Assembly (NCBI GenBank): GCA_032871835.1
Contig: CM065301.1
Span: forward strand, 31,256,405-31,320,404
DNA: 64,000 bases
Direction: 5' to 3'
Origin: Dipteronia dyeriana
Taxonomy: Eukaryota > Streptophyta > Magnoliopsida > Sapindales > Sapindaceae
Part shown: positions 35,321 to 46,425 of the stretch, piece after piece
Layout: each line of letters opens with the position of its first letter
Position numbering within the stretch: position 1 is the first letter of the stretch
Notes under the pieces: model-generated
Seen by the model: only the letters and a program-made list of their open reading frames with translations
The model's database searches: none
Told to the model about the DNA's origin: nothing
Program-made: the position numbers and the translations under genes

Positions 35321-35900
35321 TTCTTTATTATTAACCGAGTCATCTTGAAACAGGAAAGTTTGCACGTATGTTTCATACCCGGTTGCTACCCGAACGTTAT
35401 ATCAAGGCTCACCATGATTATACGTTCGAGTCCTTACGCAATACCAAGGACGTCTCCCTAGTTTTTATGCGCAAGGGTTTGCCGAATCGTTGAGCTCTTT
35501 TTTAAAAAAGTTGCTTCAACACAGCTACGCATTTCACCAGAATTTCTCCCGATAGCGTCCCGAGCATTTTTCCAGTCTGGTGCATCAGGTTTGCCTTTTT
35601 GCGAAGGTTATTTTAACCCTGCTAGGCTGGCATGCTCCTACGAGCTTCTCCGCCCTTTCGGGATTTGATGGTCCCGAGAATTCTATTTGCATGTTCTTAT
35701 TATCATGCTCTTCTTCCATTTGTTCTTATTGTCATATGCGTTTTAGAAATCTCGAGCTAGGTGCTTTCCTTTTGGAAATTCCTAGTTTTATTTATTACTG
35801 CGAAAAATCAACAAAGATTAATATTACAGTTTTAATATTTATTCTGAATAATACTGTCCTGACTAGAAAAAGAATAAAATATTTAATATAAATATATATT
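35321..35900. other. Element 2 non-coding segment next to integrase
   Basis: Homologous to 15469-16010 of element 1 in reverse. No supported ORF. Confidence 0.65.
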
Positions 35901-36990
35901 TTAAGGATAGAAAATCTTCAGATATTGGGCATTGCACGGTCGGGGTAACACCCCTCCATTGGGTCGAGCAATCCAATAAGCTCCATGGCCAGCTATCCCC
36001 TCGATCTTGTATGGACCTTCCCATTTGTCAGCCAAGGATCCCGCGGCTCTATTCTTTGTGTTCAGTGACACCTTCCTGAGCACTAGGTCTCCTAACTGAA
36101 ATTTTCTGATCCGAACATGAGAGTTGTAGTGGAGAGCCACTCTTTGTTGATAAGTTGTATTTCTTATTCGGGACTTTTCCCTTTTTTCTTCTAGCTCATC
36201 CCAACTTTGTAGCAGTGTATCAATATTTTGTTCTTCATCGTATAGCCTGACCCGGGGGGACGCATACGATGTTTCTATGGGGATGACAGCTTCTGTTCTG
36301 AATGCTAGGCTGAACGGAGTTTCTCCTATTGAAGTTCTTGCTGTCGTCCGATATGCCCACAATACTTCAGGAAGCTTTTCAACCCAGCTTCCTTTTTTGT
36401 CATCTAATTTTGCTTTGATAGTGTGCTTGATAATTTTATTTACTACTTCTACTTGCCCGTTTGTTTGTGGATGAGCTGGTGTTGTATAGTAGTTAGCAAT
36501 ATGATACTTCTCGCACAATTGTCTGAACCTTTGGTTATCAAACTGAGTGCCATTGTCGGTGATTATAGTGTCCAGAATTCCAAACCTGTAAAGTATGTTT
36601 TTCTTTACAAAATTTATGGTGTTGGCTTCCGTGATATGCACCAACGCTTCAGCTTCGACCTATTTTGTGAAATAATCGACAGCTACTATGGCGTGCTTCG
36701 CTCCACCCCCTGTTCCAGCTGGCATTGGCCCGATCAGGTCTAGGCCCCACATGTAGAATGGCCACGGGGCAGTGAGATTTCTGAGCTTTCCTGGGGGTTG
36801 TCGGATATCGTTGGCAATTCTTTGACAGGTATTGCAAATTTCCGACCATTGCTGTGCATCTGAGAAAAGTGTAGGCCAATAATAGCCTTGCCTGAGTACC
36901 TTATGCGCCAGACTCCTACCCCCAGTGTGGTTCCCGCAAACTCCTTCGTGAATCTCATGAAGTACTCGATGTGCATCTTCTTCCGGTATA
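35901..36990 (-). pseudogene. Element 2 integrase, one nonsense codon
   Basis: HHCC segment 'HEGVCGNH ... CNTC' at about 36830-36955. Core D in 'MWGLDLIGPM' (about 36750), D in 'IITDNGTQFDNQ' (about 36545) and the E region in 'NGQVEVVNKI' (about 36455). C-terminal 'LADKWEGPYKIEGIAGHGAY'. It ends at TAA 35901-35903. The only break I see in the core is TAG at 36662-36660, where element 1 has TGG (Trp in FTKWV). Otherwise full length. Confidence 0.92.
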
Positions 36991-36995
36991 CATCT

Positions 36996-38078
36996 CTAGA
37001 GAGCTCGAGAAAACCCCCTTTTGTATAATTCTCCTCCGATCATGGTATACCTAGTCGGTCGATACCTGATGCGCTTTGCTAATACCGGATCTTTCGGGAG
37101 TATGCCTTCTTCCAGGAACCTTCTCAGCTGGACCATCCATCTGTCTTGCGGTGTTCGAATTTTTAAAATTTCCAAATACTTAAGTTCAGCCGTACTCGGT
37201 TTAAGGAGGTGTGCAACTGGAATGGTTTTTGGTCTAATTGAGGTTGTTGCTGATGCTAATTTAGATAAAGCGTCTGCCTTTTCATTTTCTTCTCTAGGGA
37301 TCTGAGCGATCTTGTATTCTTTAAATTTTTGGAGGAGCTGTTTTGCGATGTCACGGTAGGCGACCATTCCTTCATCTTTAGCCTGGTATTCATCCATAAC
37401 CTGGTTGACAACTACCTGTGAATCGCTAAATATCTCCACTTCATCTGCCCCCAGAGCTATGCAGACTCTGAGTCCAGCTAACAATGCCTCGTATTCGACC
37501 TGATTATTGGTTGCTTTGAAATCAAATCTCATGGCACATTCAACATCATCTCCTTCTGGGGTGCGAACTACGATCCTTGCCCCGCTGCCATGAGTGTTTG
37601 AAGAACCATCAACATATAATTTCCATGGGAAACTTTTATCCAACAGTCTTTTTGCTTCCAGGTTTGGTTCTGTGAACTCGGCTATGAAGTCTGACACCGC
37701 TTGTCCTTTGAGGGAAGTTCTGGGGACATAATGAATATCGAATTCACTCAACTCGATTGCCTATTTAGTAAGTCTTCATGATATCTCTGGTTTTTGTAAG
37801 ATTTGTCTTAATGGGTAATTGGTGAGAACCTGGATCGTATGAGCCTGAAAGTATGGTCTCAGCTTTTTTACTGCTGAAACCAATGCTAATGCTATCTTCT
37901 CTACCTGCGAGTATCTGGTCTCGGCCGGTAGGAGTGTCTTGCTTGTATAATACACTGGTTTCTGCACTCCATCTTCTGTCCTGACTAGAACTGAACTTGC
38001 TGCAAGCTCGGTTATTGACAGATACAGTTGAAGTATTTCCCCTTTTTGTGGTTTTGAGGGGATGGGAGCTTGCCCCAA
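36996..38078 (-). pseudogene. Element 2 RNase H and second archaeal-type RNase H, one nonsense codon
   Basis: Frame 38078-37776 is the RNase H following reverse transcriptase ('KPVYYTSKTLLPAETRYSQ'). A TAG at 37763-37761 replaces the TGG of element 1. Then 37751-36996 holds the linker and the second RNase H ('KLYVDGSSNTHGSGARIVV', 'ATNNQVEYEALLAGLRVC', 'EIFSDSQVVVNQVM', 'REENEKADALSKLA'). Catalytic-type residues D, E, D(SQ) and a C-terminal D are all present, unlike element 1. Confidence 0.92.
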
Positions 38079-39212
38079 TTATTCTTTTATTTTTAAGAAT
38101 GCCTGCTCGCACTCTTTATTCCACTCCAGGCCTTTCCCTTTTTTGATTACTTTGAAGAAAGACGCGCACCTGTCTGTAGCCTTTGAGATGAATCTTCCCA
38201 AGGAGGCTAAACACCCTGTTAAGCGATGTACCTCTTTCAATGTTTTAGGTGAAGTCATTTGTTGCAAAGCCTGGATCTTCTCTGGATTAACTTCGATTCC
38301 TCTTTGATGGACTTGAAAACCCAAGAATCTTTCCGAGTGGACTCCGATTAAACATTTGTTTGGGTTTAATTTCATCTGATATCTTCTTAATACATCAAAT
38401 GTCTCTCGGAGGTCGCGGGCATGGTCATCTGTTGTGAAGCTTTTAGTCAACATGTCATCAATGTACACTTCCATGTTCCTTCCTATTTGTCGAGTGAAGA
38501 TCTTGTTGACCAACCTTTGGTACGTGGCTCCTGTATTTTTTAAACCGAAGGGCATTACTGTGTAGCAATATAAACCCTGATCCGTTGTGAAAGCTGTTTT
38601 TTCTTCATCAGTTTTGTTCATCCGGATCTGATTGTATCCCGAGTAAGCATCCATGAAGCTGAGCAGTTCATGACCTGCTGTGGCATCCACCAGTTGATCT
38701 ATTCTTGGGAGTGGGAAGCTGTCCTTTGGACATGCCTTGTTTAGATCTGTGAAATCTACGCACATCCTCCATTGTCCATTTTTCTTCTGGACGAGGACTA
38801 CGTTGGCGACCCACTGGGGGTAGCTGACTTCTCTGATTGATCCTGTCGCTAGTAGCTTTTCCACCTCTTGTTTGATTGCTTGACTTCTTTCAGGATTGAT
38901 CGATCTTCTCTTTTGTACTACCGGCTTGGCATTCGGGCTAACTGCGAGGTGGTGGGATATTATTCGGGCATCTATTCTGATCATATCTTCGTGACTCCAG
39001 GCGAATACATCTTTGTATTCTCTGAGCAAATTAGTCAATTCTCGCTTGATTTTTTCTTCCAAGTTGGCCCCGATCTTGATTTTCCTGTCCGGTTTGTCTT
39101 CTTCGAGTAGTATTTCAACCACTTCTGTCTTGTATTCATTCGAGCCCTCCCTTGGATCTAGTTTGAATGCCAAGGATTCTTCACACTCATTTTGGTGCAT
39201 TATGGTGCACAC
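38079..39212 (-). CDS. Element 2 reverse transcriptase, open
   Basis: An uninterrupted 377-codon frame. It begins with the protease-RT linker ('EEKIKRELTNLLREYKDVFA'), then fingers 'GSIREVSYPQWVANVVLVQK' and 'RMCVDFTDLNKACPKDSFPL', palm 'HELLSFMDAYSGYNQIRMNK' and 'CYTVMPFGLKNTGATYQR', catalytic Y-I-D-D in 'MEVYIDDMLTKS' (about 38460), and thumb 'FLGFQVHQRGIEVNPEKIQA'. In the live element it would be part of a larger polyprotein, so the nominal first Met is not a true start. This is the best-preserved enzyme domain in the window. Confidence 0.93.
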   Translation of the reverse strand: MCTIMHQNECEESLAFKLDPREGSNEYKTEVVEILLEEDKPDRKIKIGANLEEKIKRELTNLLREYKDVFAWSHEDMIRIDARIISHHLAVSPNAKPVVQKRRSINPERSQAIKQEVEKLLATGSIREVSYPQWVANVVLVQKKNGQWRMCVDFTDLNKACPKDSFPLPRIDQLVDATAGHELLSFMDAYSGYNQIRMNKTDEEKTAFTTDQGLYCYTVMPFGLKNTGATYQRLVNKIFTRQIGRNMEVYIDDMLTKSFTTDDHARDLRETFDVLRRYQMKLNPNKCLIGVHSERFLGFQVHQRGIEVNPEKIQALQQMTSPKTLKEVHRLTGCLASLGRFISKATDRCASFFKVIKKGKGLEWNKECEQAFLKIKE

Positions 39213-39720
39213 TTGTTCGGCATCATGCTTGTCTCTGTATACCGACAGGTTTGCTCTTCAGGTCATCTCTTGGGATCCCTTGACTATCCCAACCCCTTGT
39301 TCTGTTGGAAACTTGATCATTAATGCGTAAGTGGCCGTCACGGCTCTTATTTTATTCAGGAATGGCCGACCCAATAACGCATTATACGGCCAATTATCCA
39401 AATCAACTACCACCAAGTCGAGCAGGACAGTCCTCTGCATGGTGCTGTTCCGATCTTCATAGATAATTTGATCGTCCCGAGTGACCTGACCTCTATTCCC
39501 CCAAATCCTCTTAATGGAGTATGGAAAGGCTGTAAATCTTTTCGGTCCAATCTTAGCTGGTCGTATACGGCCATGCTTAAGATGTCTGCTGAACTTCCAT
39601 TATCTATTAAAATTCTCCGGACTTCCCTATAGCAAATCCGGGCACTTATAACCAAAGCATCATTAGGTCGAACATCGACGCCGTGGGAATCTGCCTCTGT
39701 GAAGACTATCAGGTCCTACC
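39213..39720 (-). pseudogene. Element 2 aspartic protease, frameshifted
   Basis: Active-site 'ILIDNGSSADILSMAVYDQL' at about 39580-39625 in the frame 39655-39407. The C-terminal part 'LLGRPFLNKIRAVTATYALM' is in another frame (39440-39258). A frameshift therefore lies near 39430. A TGA at 39260-39258 stands where element 1 has CGA (Arg in MARRANL). Confidence 0.88.
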
Positions 39721-39949
39721 ATTCCTTTACCCTCTTCGGGTCTGGTTCAACCAAATTCACATCGAAGTTATTCCTGGCTTCTACTGCTTCTCAGACTTCT
39801 TGAGCCCATTCTCGGTTGCTCCTCTCAATAGAAGGTCCTCCAAAGATTGTATGTATTACTTGATTGGCTTCGGGGCTGGCTCTTCGGTTTTGACCAGGAT
39901 TGTGAACAACCTTGGCTTTCTTGACTTCTGATCTCTCGTCTTTTTTTAA

Positions 39950-41556
39950 GATTACATCCCGCAGGTGCCCTTCCCGAATAAGGGTTTCTATGTAATCTCT
40001 GAGCTGAAAACACTTCGAAGTTTCATGCCCGGTCTCTTTATGAAACCTGCAATACTTGGTTGTGTCTCTCCGTGCGAACTGTGATTGTCACCGTGGTTCT
40101 TGCACCATATTCTTTTCTTCCAGAATGGCTAGAATTTCTTCTTGTTTCTTCCGAAGAGGGGTGTAATTGGTATATCTGCCGCGGTATTTCTCTGTGGACA
40201 GTTCGGCGTTGAGCCCATTACCACCATCCTTATTTTTCTCCTTGCTGTTTCCTTTCTGTTTTTCTTTTTGATTCTGCCCCTTGGATTTGGTATTCCTCTG
40301 TTCAGGCTTTCCTCCACGCATATAGCTTCCTCCTGTAGCTAACTCTTCTTCCTCGGCCAGAGCGTATCCTCCCGCCATATCCATCATGTCGGCATACCTT
40401 GTAAGCCGTGCTCTTCTCAAATCGAAGGATAATCGTCCATTCTGCAAGTTATTGGTGAAGGCAGCAATAATGGCTTCATCATTAGCGCTGCCAATCTCTG
40501 ATACTGCTTGGCCAAACCGGCCCAAGTATTTTTTTAATGACTCGTCCTTCCCCTGTTTTATTTGAGAGAGGTAGGTCATCGACTTCTTTCTGTGAACGTT
40601 GCTCAGGAATTGCCTTGAGAAACTCCTGCTCAACTCGTTGAAATTTCTGATGCTTGTCGGGGGTAGTCTTCCGAACCATCTTGAGCCTGTGTCCCCAGTG
40701 TTTGTGGAAAGTTGAAACACAATAGGGGGTCACTGCGGGCATATTGAGCCATGGAACTTTTATAGCGTCTAACGTGCTCCTTTGGATCTGTATCTTTTTT
40801 GAATTGCTCCACATGCGGCATCCTGAATCTTTCTATGAAAGGGGTCGGTAAAATTTCCCTGGTAAATGGACTGTCGGAGTCATCGTCGGATAGATCGTTA
40901 CAACCGTAACGTCTGACAAGTGCCTCCATCTGTCGCCTGTTATTCTCTACTTCTCGAGTTAGGTTCTGGATTGTAATATCTATGTCCACTACCGGGCTTC
41001 CTTGACGGTTGAACCGTTGGGTGACTGTCATTCTTTCCTCAGATTCTTCACTCTGATGCCGGAACCCTTGTGTGACTCCATGATGACGTTTACGATGGTG
41101 TTGATCACCGTCTTCTGATGATGATCGTCCTCTGTGCCGATCGTATTTACGATGTCTGGCACGTACTGTTTGATTGCGATCCTGCTTTTGGTGATTCTCC
41201 TCCTCTAGTGTTTTCTGTCCAACTGGATTGATTGGGGAAGAGTTCCTTCTGGTTTCTGGCATAGTTATTCCTTGTCCTACCACCATTGAAAGAAGCCTCG
41301 TAAGTGGAGGATTGGGAGTATGCGCTCCTGCGGCCAGTAGGTCAATCCCTTCCTTTGCTGCGTCCGTCACCAATTGCTGCAGGGCCTCTTGGAAACGCAG
41401 CATAAGATCTCTGCTGGTTGGAGGAACTTGCTGGATCCCTGCCAGGTACGCAGGTTGGTTTTCTGTGTTTGTTGCAGGATTTTGTGACGTATTGCCAGTA
41501 TGGAAATCGCCTGGTGATCTTTGGCCATTCCCTGAACTACTTCTGCTTCCAGCCAT
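39950..41556 (-). pseudogene. gag: Element 2 gag, one frameshift and a few stops
   Basis: Starts at ATG 41556, 28 bases inside the LTR boundary region and just after the primer-binding site ('MAGSRSSSGNGQRSPGDFHT'). The first 308 codons are open. A frameshift near 40700 moves the gag core ('LSRSFSRQFLSNVHRKKSMT', 'GKDESLKKYLGRFGQAVSEI') to the frame 40720-40088. A single zinc knuckle C-R-F-H-K-E-T-G-H-E-T-S-K-C lies near 40010-40051. A stop follows 'NMVQEPR' just before it. The N-terminal half is Arg/Ser/His-rich, probably for nucleic-acid binding. Confidence 0.9.
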
Positions 41557-41582
41557 TGCTTTCTAACAAGTTCGGAGGTTCA

Positions 41583-41602
41583 ACCCCTCCTTCTAGCGCC
41601 AA
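41583..41602 (-). other. Primer-binding site of element 2
   Basis: On the minus strand TTGGCGCTAGAAGGAGGGG starts next to the 5' LTR. Same site as in element 1. Confidence 0.85.
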
Positions 41603-41603
41603 T

Positions 41604-42470
41604 TGTTGACGTCGATTTTGGGATTATGCCAGAAAAGCCAATATGGACTGGATTTTGGCTATTGATTCAAAGAGAAAGAGATGCAGAGAGAGTAACAAAG
41701 ACAAGTTTTATATGGTAAAACTCCGATGGTCGGAGTAACATCCACGGGTGGTTGAAAGATCAACCAAGCCAAAATCCACTAAGAGAATAAGATGTTTTTA
41801 CAAGCTCTCGATCTCACTTTTTCTCTCTGTACTATTTGTGATTACTGTATGATATATTGCCTATATCTTTTCGAACCAGATTATGGGTCTATTTATATGC
41901 TTATAGAACCCTAATATGCTTTGTACAAGTAATACAAGATATTTGTATTTAATTGTGATTTGGTTACTTGCTTGAGGTTGATTTGTCTTCTTTCCTGTTT
42001 CGGAGTCTCTTATGGAAATTGAGTGGGATTCTAGTAGTGTAGTTCAATTTGACTTGTTTCCTTATAAGAATGTAGTCTTCGAAAAGAAATCAAGTTGTTT
42101 CCTGATTGGGGGACTCTTCTAACTTAAAGGTCCATTATTTGGGATTCCTTCATGACAGATATCTTTGCGTATTTAATGACTTAACCCATATGATAAGTTC
42201 TTATTTGAGTTGTATTCACTCCCGAGTAAGAATAATACATGATGGTCCCGAGTAGTGCCGTTTGAGCCCGAGTGGAAGCGTTGTTTTAACCAGTCCCGAG
42301 TGTTGTTAACTGATCCCGAGTAGGTCTTTATTTAGTATATGCTTACTCGGGCTTGCTCCTCTTTAATGATGCCTTGTAGGATATTTCCCGGATGCCCATC
42401 TAAGCATCCACCTAGCTATTTTTTCCTTCCTGTCAATGACGTGTATGCTTGGTAAAATTTACATACAACA
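41604..42470 (-). repeat. 5' LTR of element 2
   Basis: 867 bp, identical in length to the 3' LTR. U3 ACTCGGGA motifs at about 42220-42350. Target duplication CCTCA at 42471-42475. Confidence 0.95.
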
Positions 42471-42475
42471 CCTCA

Positions 42476-43461
42476 TTTAATTCTTCAATTTTTAACTCTT
42501 TTTCTAAGTCCTCATCTTGTTGATCTTCTTCATCATCCTCAAAGACATCCTTCACCCAATCAAGTAACTCATTTAGGCTTTCATTTGCTAGCTCCTTTTG
42601 GATTGTAGAATTGACTACCTCCACCGAGAAACAATCGGTCGAATAGCAATCATCGGCTGCCTCGGGCAGTTTTAATGATTCAAAAACCTTGAATTCCACT
42701 GTCTCATCTAACAATGTCATTGTAAGCTTTCCATTCTGTACATCAATGAAGGTTTTTGTAGTCGCCATAAAAGGTGTTCCCTGTACTATTGGTTTGCTGT
42801 CTCTTTCTTTGGCTCCCTCTTCCATGTCAAGTACTACAAAATCTGCAGGAATAATAAGATTATTTACCTGAACCAACACATCTTCAATATATTCTCTTGG
42901 GTATCTAGCTGAACCATCGGCCAACAAAAGTGACATGCTTGTCTTCTTTAGATCATTCAACCCCAATTGCTCATAGATGTCATATGGCATCAAATTGATG
43001 ATGGCTCTAAGATCTAACATTGCTCTTTCCAGGGTAGTACCTCCAATAGTAATGTTGATGCAGAAACTTCTAGGATCTTGGAGTTTTGGTAGCAAAGATT
43101 TTTGAAGGACTGTATTAGCACTTCCGGTTATCAATTACTGATGATTTCTAAAAAACCTTGGCTTGTAAGTGTGGAGATTTTTTAAAATTTTTGCATAGGC
43201 GGGCATCTTCTGGATCATCTCCAATAAAGGCAAATTGACATTAACTTTTGATAGAATGTCATATATGTCTTTGTATGACTTCTCTAACTTGCTCTTTTGC
43301 AATCTTCCAAAGAATGGAACTGGAGGAACATATGGATTAGGAGACTTGTGTAGAAGTGGTAATTTGTTAGATTTTGCCACTACTTCTTCTTTCTCTTTTT
43401 TCTGGTGACATATTATCTCCTGAAGGACCTGAAACATTAGAAAATTCATTAAAAAGTTCAT
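42476..43461 (-). pseudogene. Element 3 protease and gag-protease linker
   Basis: Frame 43134-42476 (reading into element 2 LTR at its end) shows 'LPKLQDPRSFCINITIGGTT' and 'AIINLMPYDIYEQLGLNDLK', a typical Athila-type protease region. The active-site segment reads DLRAI where family members usually have DLGAS, so the glycine and serine are lost. An acidic linker (EDDEEDQQDEDLEKELKIEE) precedes the element 2 insertion. A stop near 43135 and a frame change near 43461 separate it from gag. Confidence 0.85.
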
Positions 43462-44871
43462 CAGGTCTATTATTTATCAATTCCTTACCATTCTGGAGAA
43501 CTATCATAGCCTTTGCTTGTTCGGTATGGCTTGGAAATTTCCATAGTTCACTCTTTTTCCTTGTTTCGGCTAGTAGCCCAATTTTTGTTTCTATCTTTCT
43601 TAATGAAGCATCAAAATTTTGTAATCTCACATCAGTGTCTTGGAATCTTTTATCGTGTTGATTCATCCCCTAGTCCATAGTTTGTATAAATTGCTTCATT
43701 GTATCTTCTAGTGATAGATTTGTGGGTTGAGATACATGATTCTACTGGGTATAGGCCTTATACTGTCTCTGGCCATAATTATTCTTATTTTCCCACTGTT
43801 TCCCAGTGCCTTGATTATCTCTTCAAGAGAATTTTAGATGATTTCTCCACCCTGGATTGTATGTGTTTGAAAAAGGGTCATTCTGAGGTCGAGAGTTGAA
43901 ATTGTTCATAACTTGTACTTCTTCCTCATCATTGGGTCCATGACCTCTTGCTTGAAAAACTTCCGCACCATACCCCGGTTGCTCATATCCCTTGCATTGT
44001 TCTTCTTTTAGTTGTCCCACCTGATTGACAAAAACTTCCATAGTTTTCCTCATTTGAGACATTTACATTGAGTTCTCGGCACTAGTATCTACTTCATAAA
44101 TTCCCTTCCTTCTCTTAGAGCTCTTCTCTCAGGAATTCCTAGCAAGTTTTTCAAAAATAGTTTGCAATTCTTCTAGAGTCTTGTCAATCATGGATCCTCC
44201 ACAGGCATTATTCACCGAGATAGTTGAAACGTCATTTAGTCCATCATAGAACCACTGCCAGAGTTGGTGCATTTGATATCCATGCTGAGGGAAATCAAAC
44301 AAAAGCATCTTGTAACACTCACATGCATTATAGAATGACTATTGGTCTCTTGAAAGAAATTTCTAATCTTGGACTTGATCTCACTGGTCTTCTGAGGAGA
44401 ATAAAATTGATCAGTAAGCCTATCTACCACCTCTTCCCATGTTGTCAATGAAGCTGGAGGCAAAGTCAAAAGCCATGTATTTGCCTTTTCCTTGGGAGCA
44501 TATGGAATACATCTCATACGCAGCTGGTTTTCTATCACTCTGGTGTTTGGAAAAGCTTGAATTGCTGTACAGAACTCTCTGAGGAATTTAAGCACATCTT
44601 CATTCGGTAATCCATAGAAAGCAGGCAACAGATTGTAATGGAAACTTTTCAGCTTATAGTTTCTAGCTGCCTCATCTAGTGCAATGCATAAAGGGTGATT
44701 ATCCACTATAGGCCTGCTGTAATCCTTCATGGTCTTGATATGTATAGCTGGTAGATCCGGAACCTCTTGGATGTTGTGATTTTCGTCGTATCCCATTGTT
44801 CTTTGTCCAATACGATCAATGTTGTCATTCAACGGTAGTAATTCTCCTTGCAATGATCTTCTACCTTGCAT
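43462..44871 (-). pseudogene. gag: Element 3 gag, broken
   Basis: ATG 44871 begins 'MQGRRSLQGELLPLNDNIDR'. The gag core follows: 'FHYNLLPAFYGLPNEDVLKF', 'ENQLRMRCIPYAPKEKANTW' and 'VVDRLTDQFYSPQKTSEIKS'. After about 44240 the frame breaks. Later pieces are 44062-43823 ('FSNTYNPGWRNHLKF', a common Athila gag C-terminal signature) and 43666-43367 ('WKFPSHTEQAKAMIVLQNGK'). No zinc knuckle was seen. A CAG just before the ATG region could be a splice acceptor, but this is not tested. Confidence 0.88.
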
Positions 44872-45025
44872 TGAAACCTGAAACAAAAGGCAGACACACA
44901 GTAAACTACAAAAATAAAATAAAGTAAAATAATAACTAAAAATCTAAAATTAATAACTCTACTACCTAAATAATTAAATCTATTACTAAAACTAAAACTA
45001 TAATTAACCAATAAATTTAACTATT

Positions 45026-45042
45026 CCCCGGCAACGGTGCCA
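45026..45042 (-). other. Primer-binding site of element 3 (tRNA-Asp type)
   Basis: On the minus strand TGGCACCGTTGCCGGGG lies six bases inside the 5' LTR. It resembles the tRNA-Asp primer site commonly found in Athila/Tat elements, with one base different from TGGCGCC. Confidence 0.75.
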
Positions 45043-45048
45043 AAAACT

Positions 45049-46420
45049 TGATGTGTAAATTCGTGTTTTATAAAAACAATACTCGCAAAAGTACGAATTG
45101 TGAAGATAAGTACAGTGGCAAGTAAGGATCGTTCCCACAAGGACTAGAGATTTATTGATTCAAAACTAGTTCTAATTAAAGCTAAATTAAAGTAACCAAA
45201 TGTTGATGATGATTGATTTAAAACTAAAACTAAAACTAAATTAAATTAAACTAAAGAAAGCAATTGAGAAGATTTGGTTGTGATCAAGGGTGAGAAAGCA
45301 CTAGGTCATCAATGATCCCCAATTATGAACACTCAATGCATGGATTAATTTGTAAACAAAATTCAATCAATTCGAGGGTTCATTATTTGTCTTTAATATG
45401 ACTATTACCGTATGATCGTTAGATGAGTCAAGTATTCCCAACCACTATTCACCCTTGGTCTATGGTGTGAACAATGATCGGAAACCCGTTAAGTGCAAGA
45501 AATAAGAACCAAATTCTATTCTTTGCTTGGTTTATGCTAAAGATAAAATTCATTCATTCAAAACAGCATTAATCAATGTTAGGTTTGGTCTATACTCTAA
45601 CCCTAATTCTTAGATAATCTTAACCCTAAAATAATGCCAAATAATTATCCACCCTTAGTCTATGGTGTGAATAAATATTAAAACTAATGAGAGTCAAGCA
45701 ATTAAGAACAATAAACAAATCAAGAATTGAGTTGATGAAATTATATTATTAATCCAAACATGAGCATTCACAAAAGGTTCACATTGATTTCCTAGTAATG
45801 GAATTAGTTACACATCATGAAATTAGAAAGAAAAGAGAAAGAAAAGATAAAACTCATTAAGGCCTCAAATGGATTCTTTAAATCTTCGGATGCGCAACGA
45901 TGAATGAAAGAATTGCTACGTGTTTTGAAGGTATGGAGAGATGATATTCGTTGTTTCCCTTTTGAAAAATCGAAACATATGTATATATAGGTTCTCTCCA
46001 AAATTAGGGTTCAGAATTCCCTAGACAACAAGGAATACGCACGACCGCTCCCTAGACCGCGGCACGGACAGCTTGCTCAGACCGTGGTGCATAAAACGAT
46101 GCACTCTCTGTGAAGTTCCGATGTGTAGACCGCGGTGGAGACACTACCTGGACCGCGGTACAGACCGCGATTATAGAAGATAGCTCGGTTGTGGTTCTCC
46201 GCTCTTTAGACCGCGATGGATACTTTTCATGGGCAACGACCTCCGTAACGGTAATTGACAAAATTGCCCTTTTTTGCTTCCAAACTTCCAAACATAGCAT
46301 TAAGATCCAATGTTCCGAAAAATGCTCAAACACACAAATTAATTACACCTAAAAAGGCTCAAGAAACAAGCAATTGATAGGAGGAAAAGGGATTAAAAAC
46401 ATATACAAATAGACCGATCA
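45049..46420 (-). repeat. 5' LTR of element 3
   Basis: 1372 bp. TATA box at about 45981-45990 (minus strand ctatatatac). AGACCGCGGT-like cluster at about 46045-46225. Followed by the target duplication TAATA at 46421-46425. Confidence 0.93.
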
Positions 46421-46425
46421 TAATA

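Larger units (their letters stand above)
29887..42470 (-). mobile_element. Element 2: full-length Tat-type gypsy retrotransposon nested in element 3
   Basis: LTRs of 867 bp each (5' LTR 41604-42470, 3' LTR 29887-30753 in element orientation) are flanked by CCTCA (29882-29886 and 42471-42475). I count about 32 differences between the LTRs by eye (roughly 3-4%), so the insertion is fairly recent. Gene order and the antisense accessory gene match element 1. It is the better-preserved sister copy: reverse transcriptase is open throughout, and several breaks elsewhere are single nonsense transitions. Confidence 0.96.
21135..46420 (-). mobile_element. Element 3: Athila-like Ty3/gypsy retrotransposon, split by element 2
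   Basis: LTRs at 45049-46420 (5') and 21135-22528 (3') read TGATCGGTC...TTTACACATCA on the minus strand. They are flanked by the target duplication TAATA (21130-21134 and 46421-46425). Without element 2 (29887-42470 plus one CCTCA copy) it would be about 12.7 kb. The order on the minus strand is LTR, tRNA-Asp-type primer site, gag, protease, [element 2], reverse transcriptase, RNase H, integrase, internal promoter-like block, accessory ORF, polypurine tract and LTR. Gag and pol text resembles the Athila clade. Multiple frameshifts and stops make it inactive. Confidence 0.93.
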
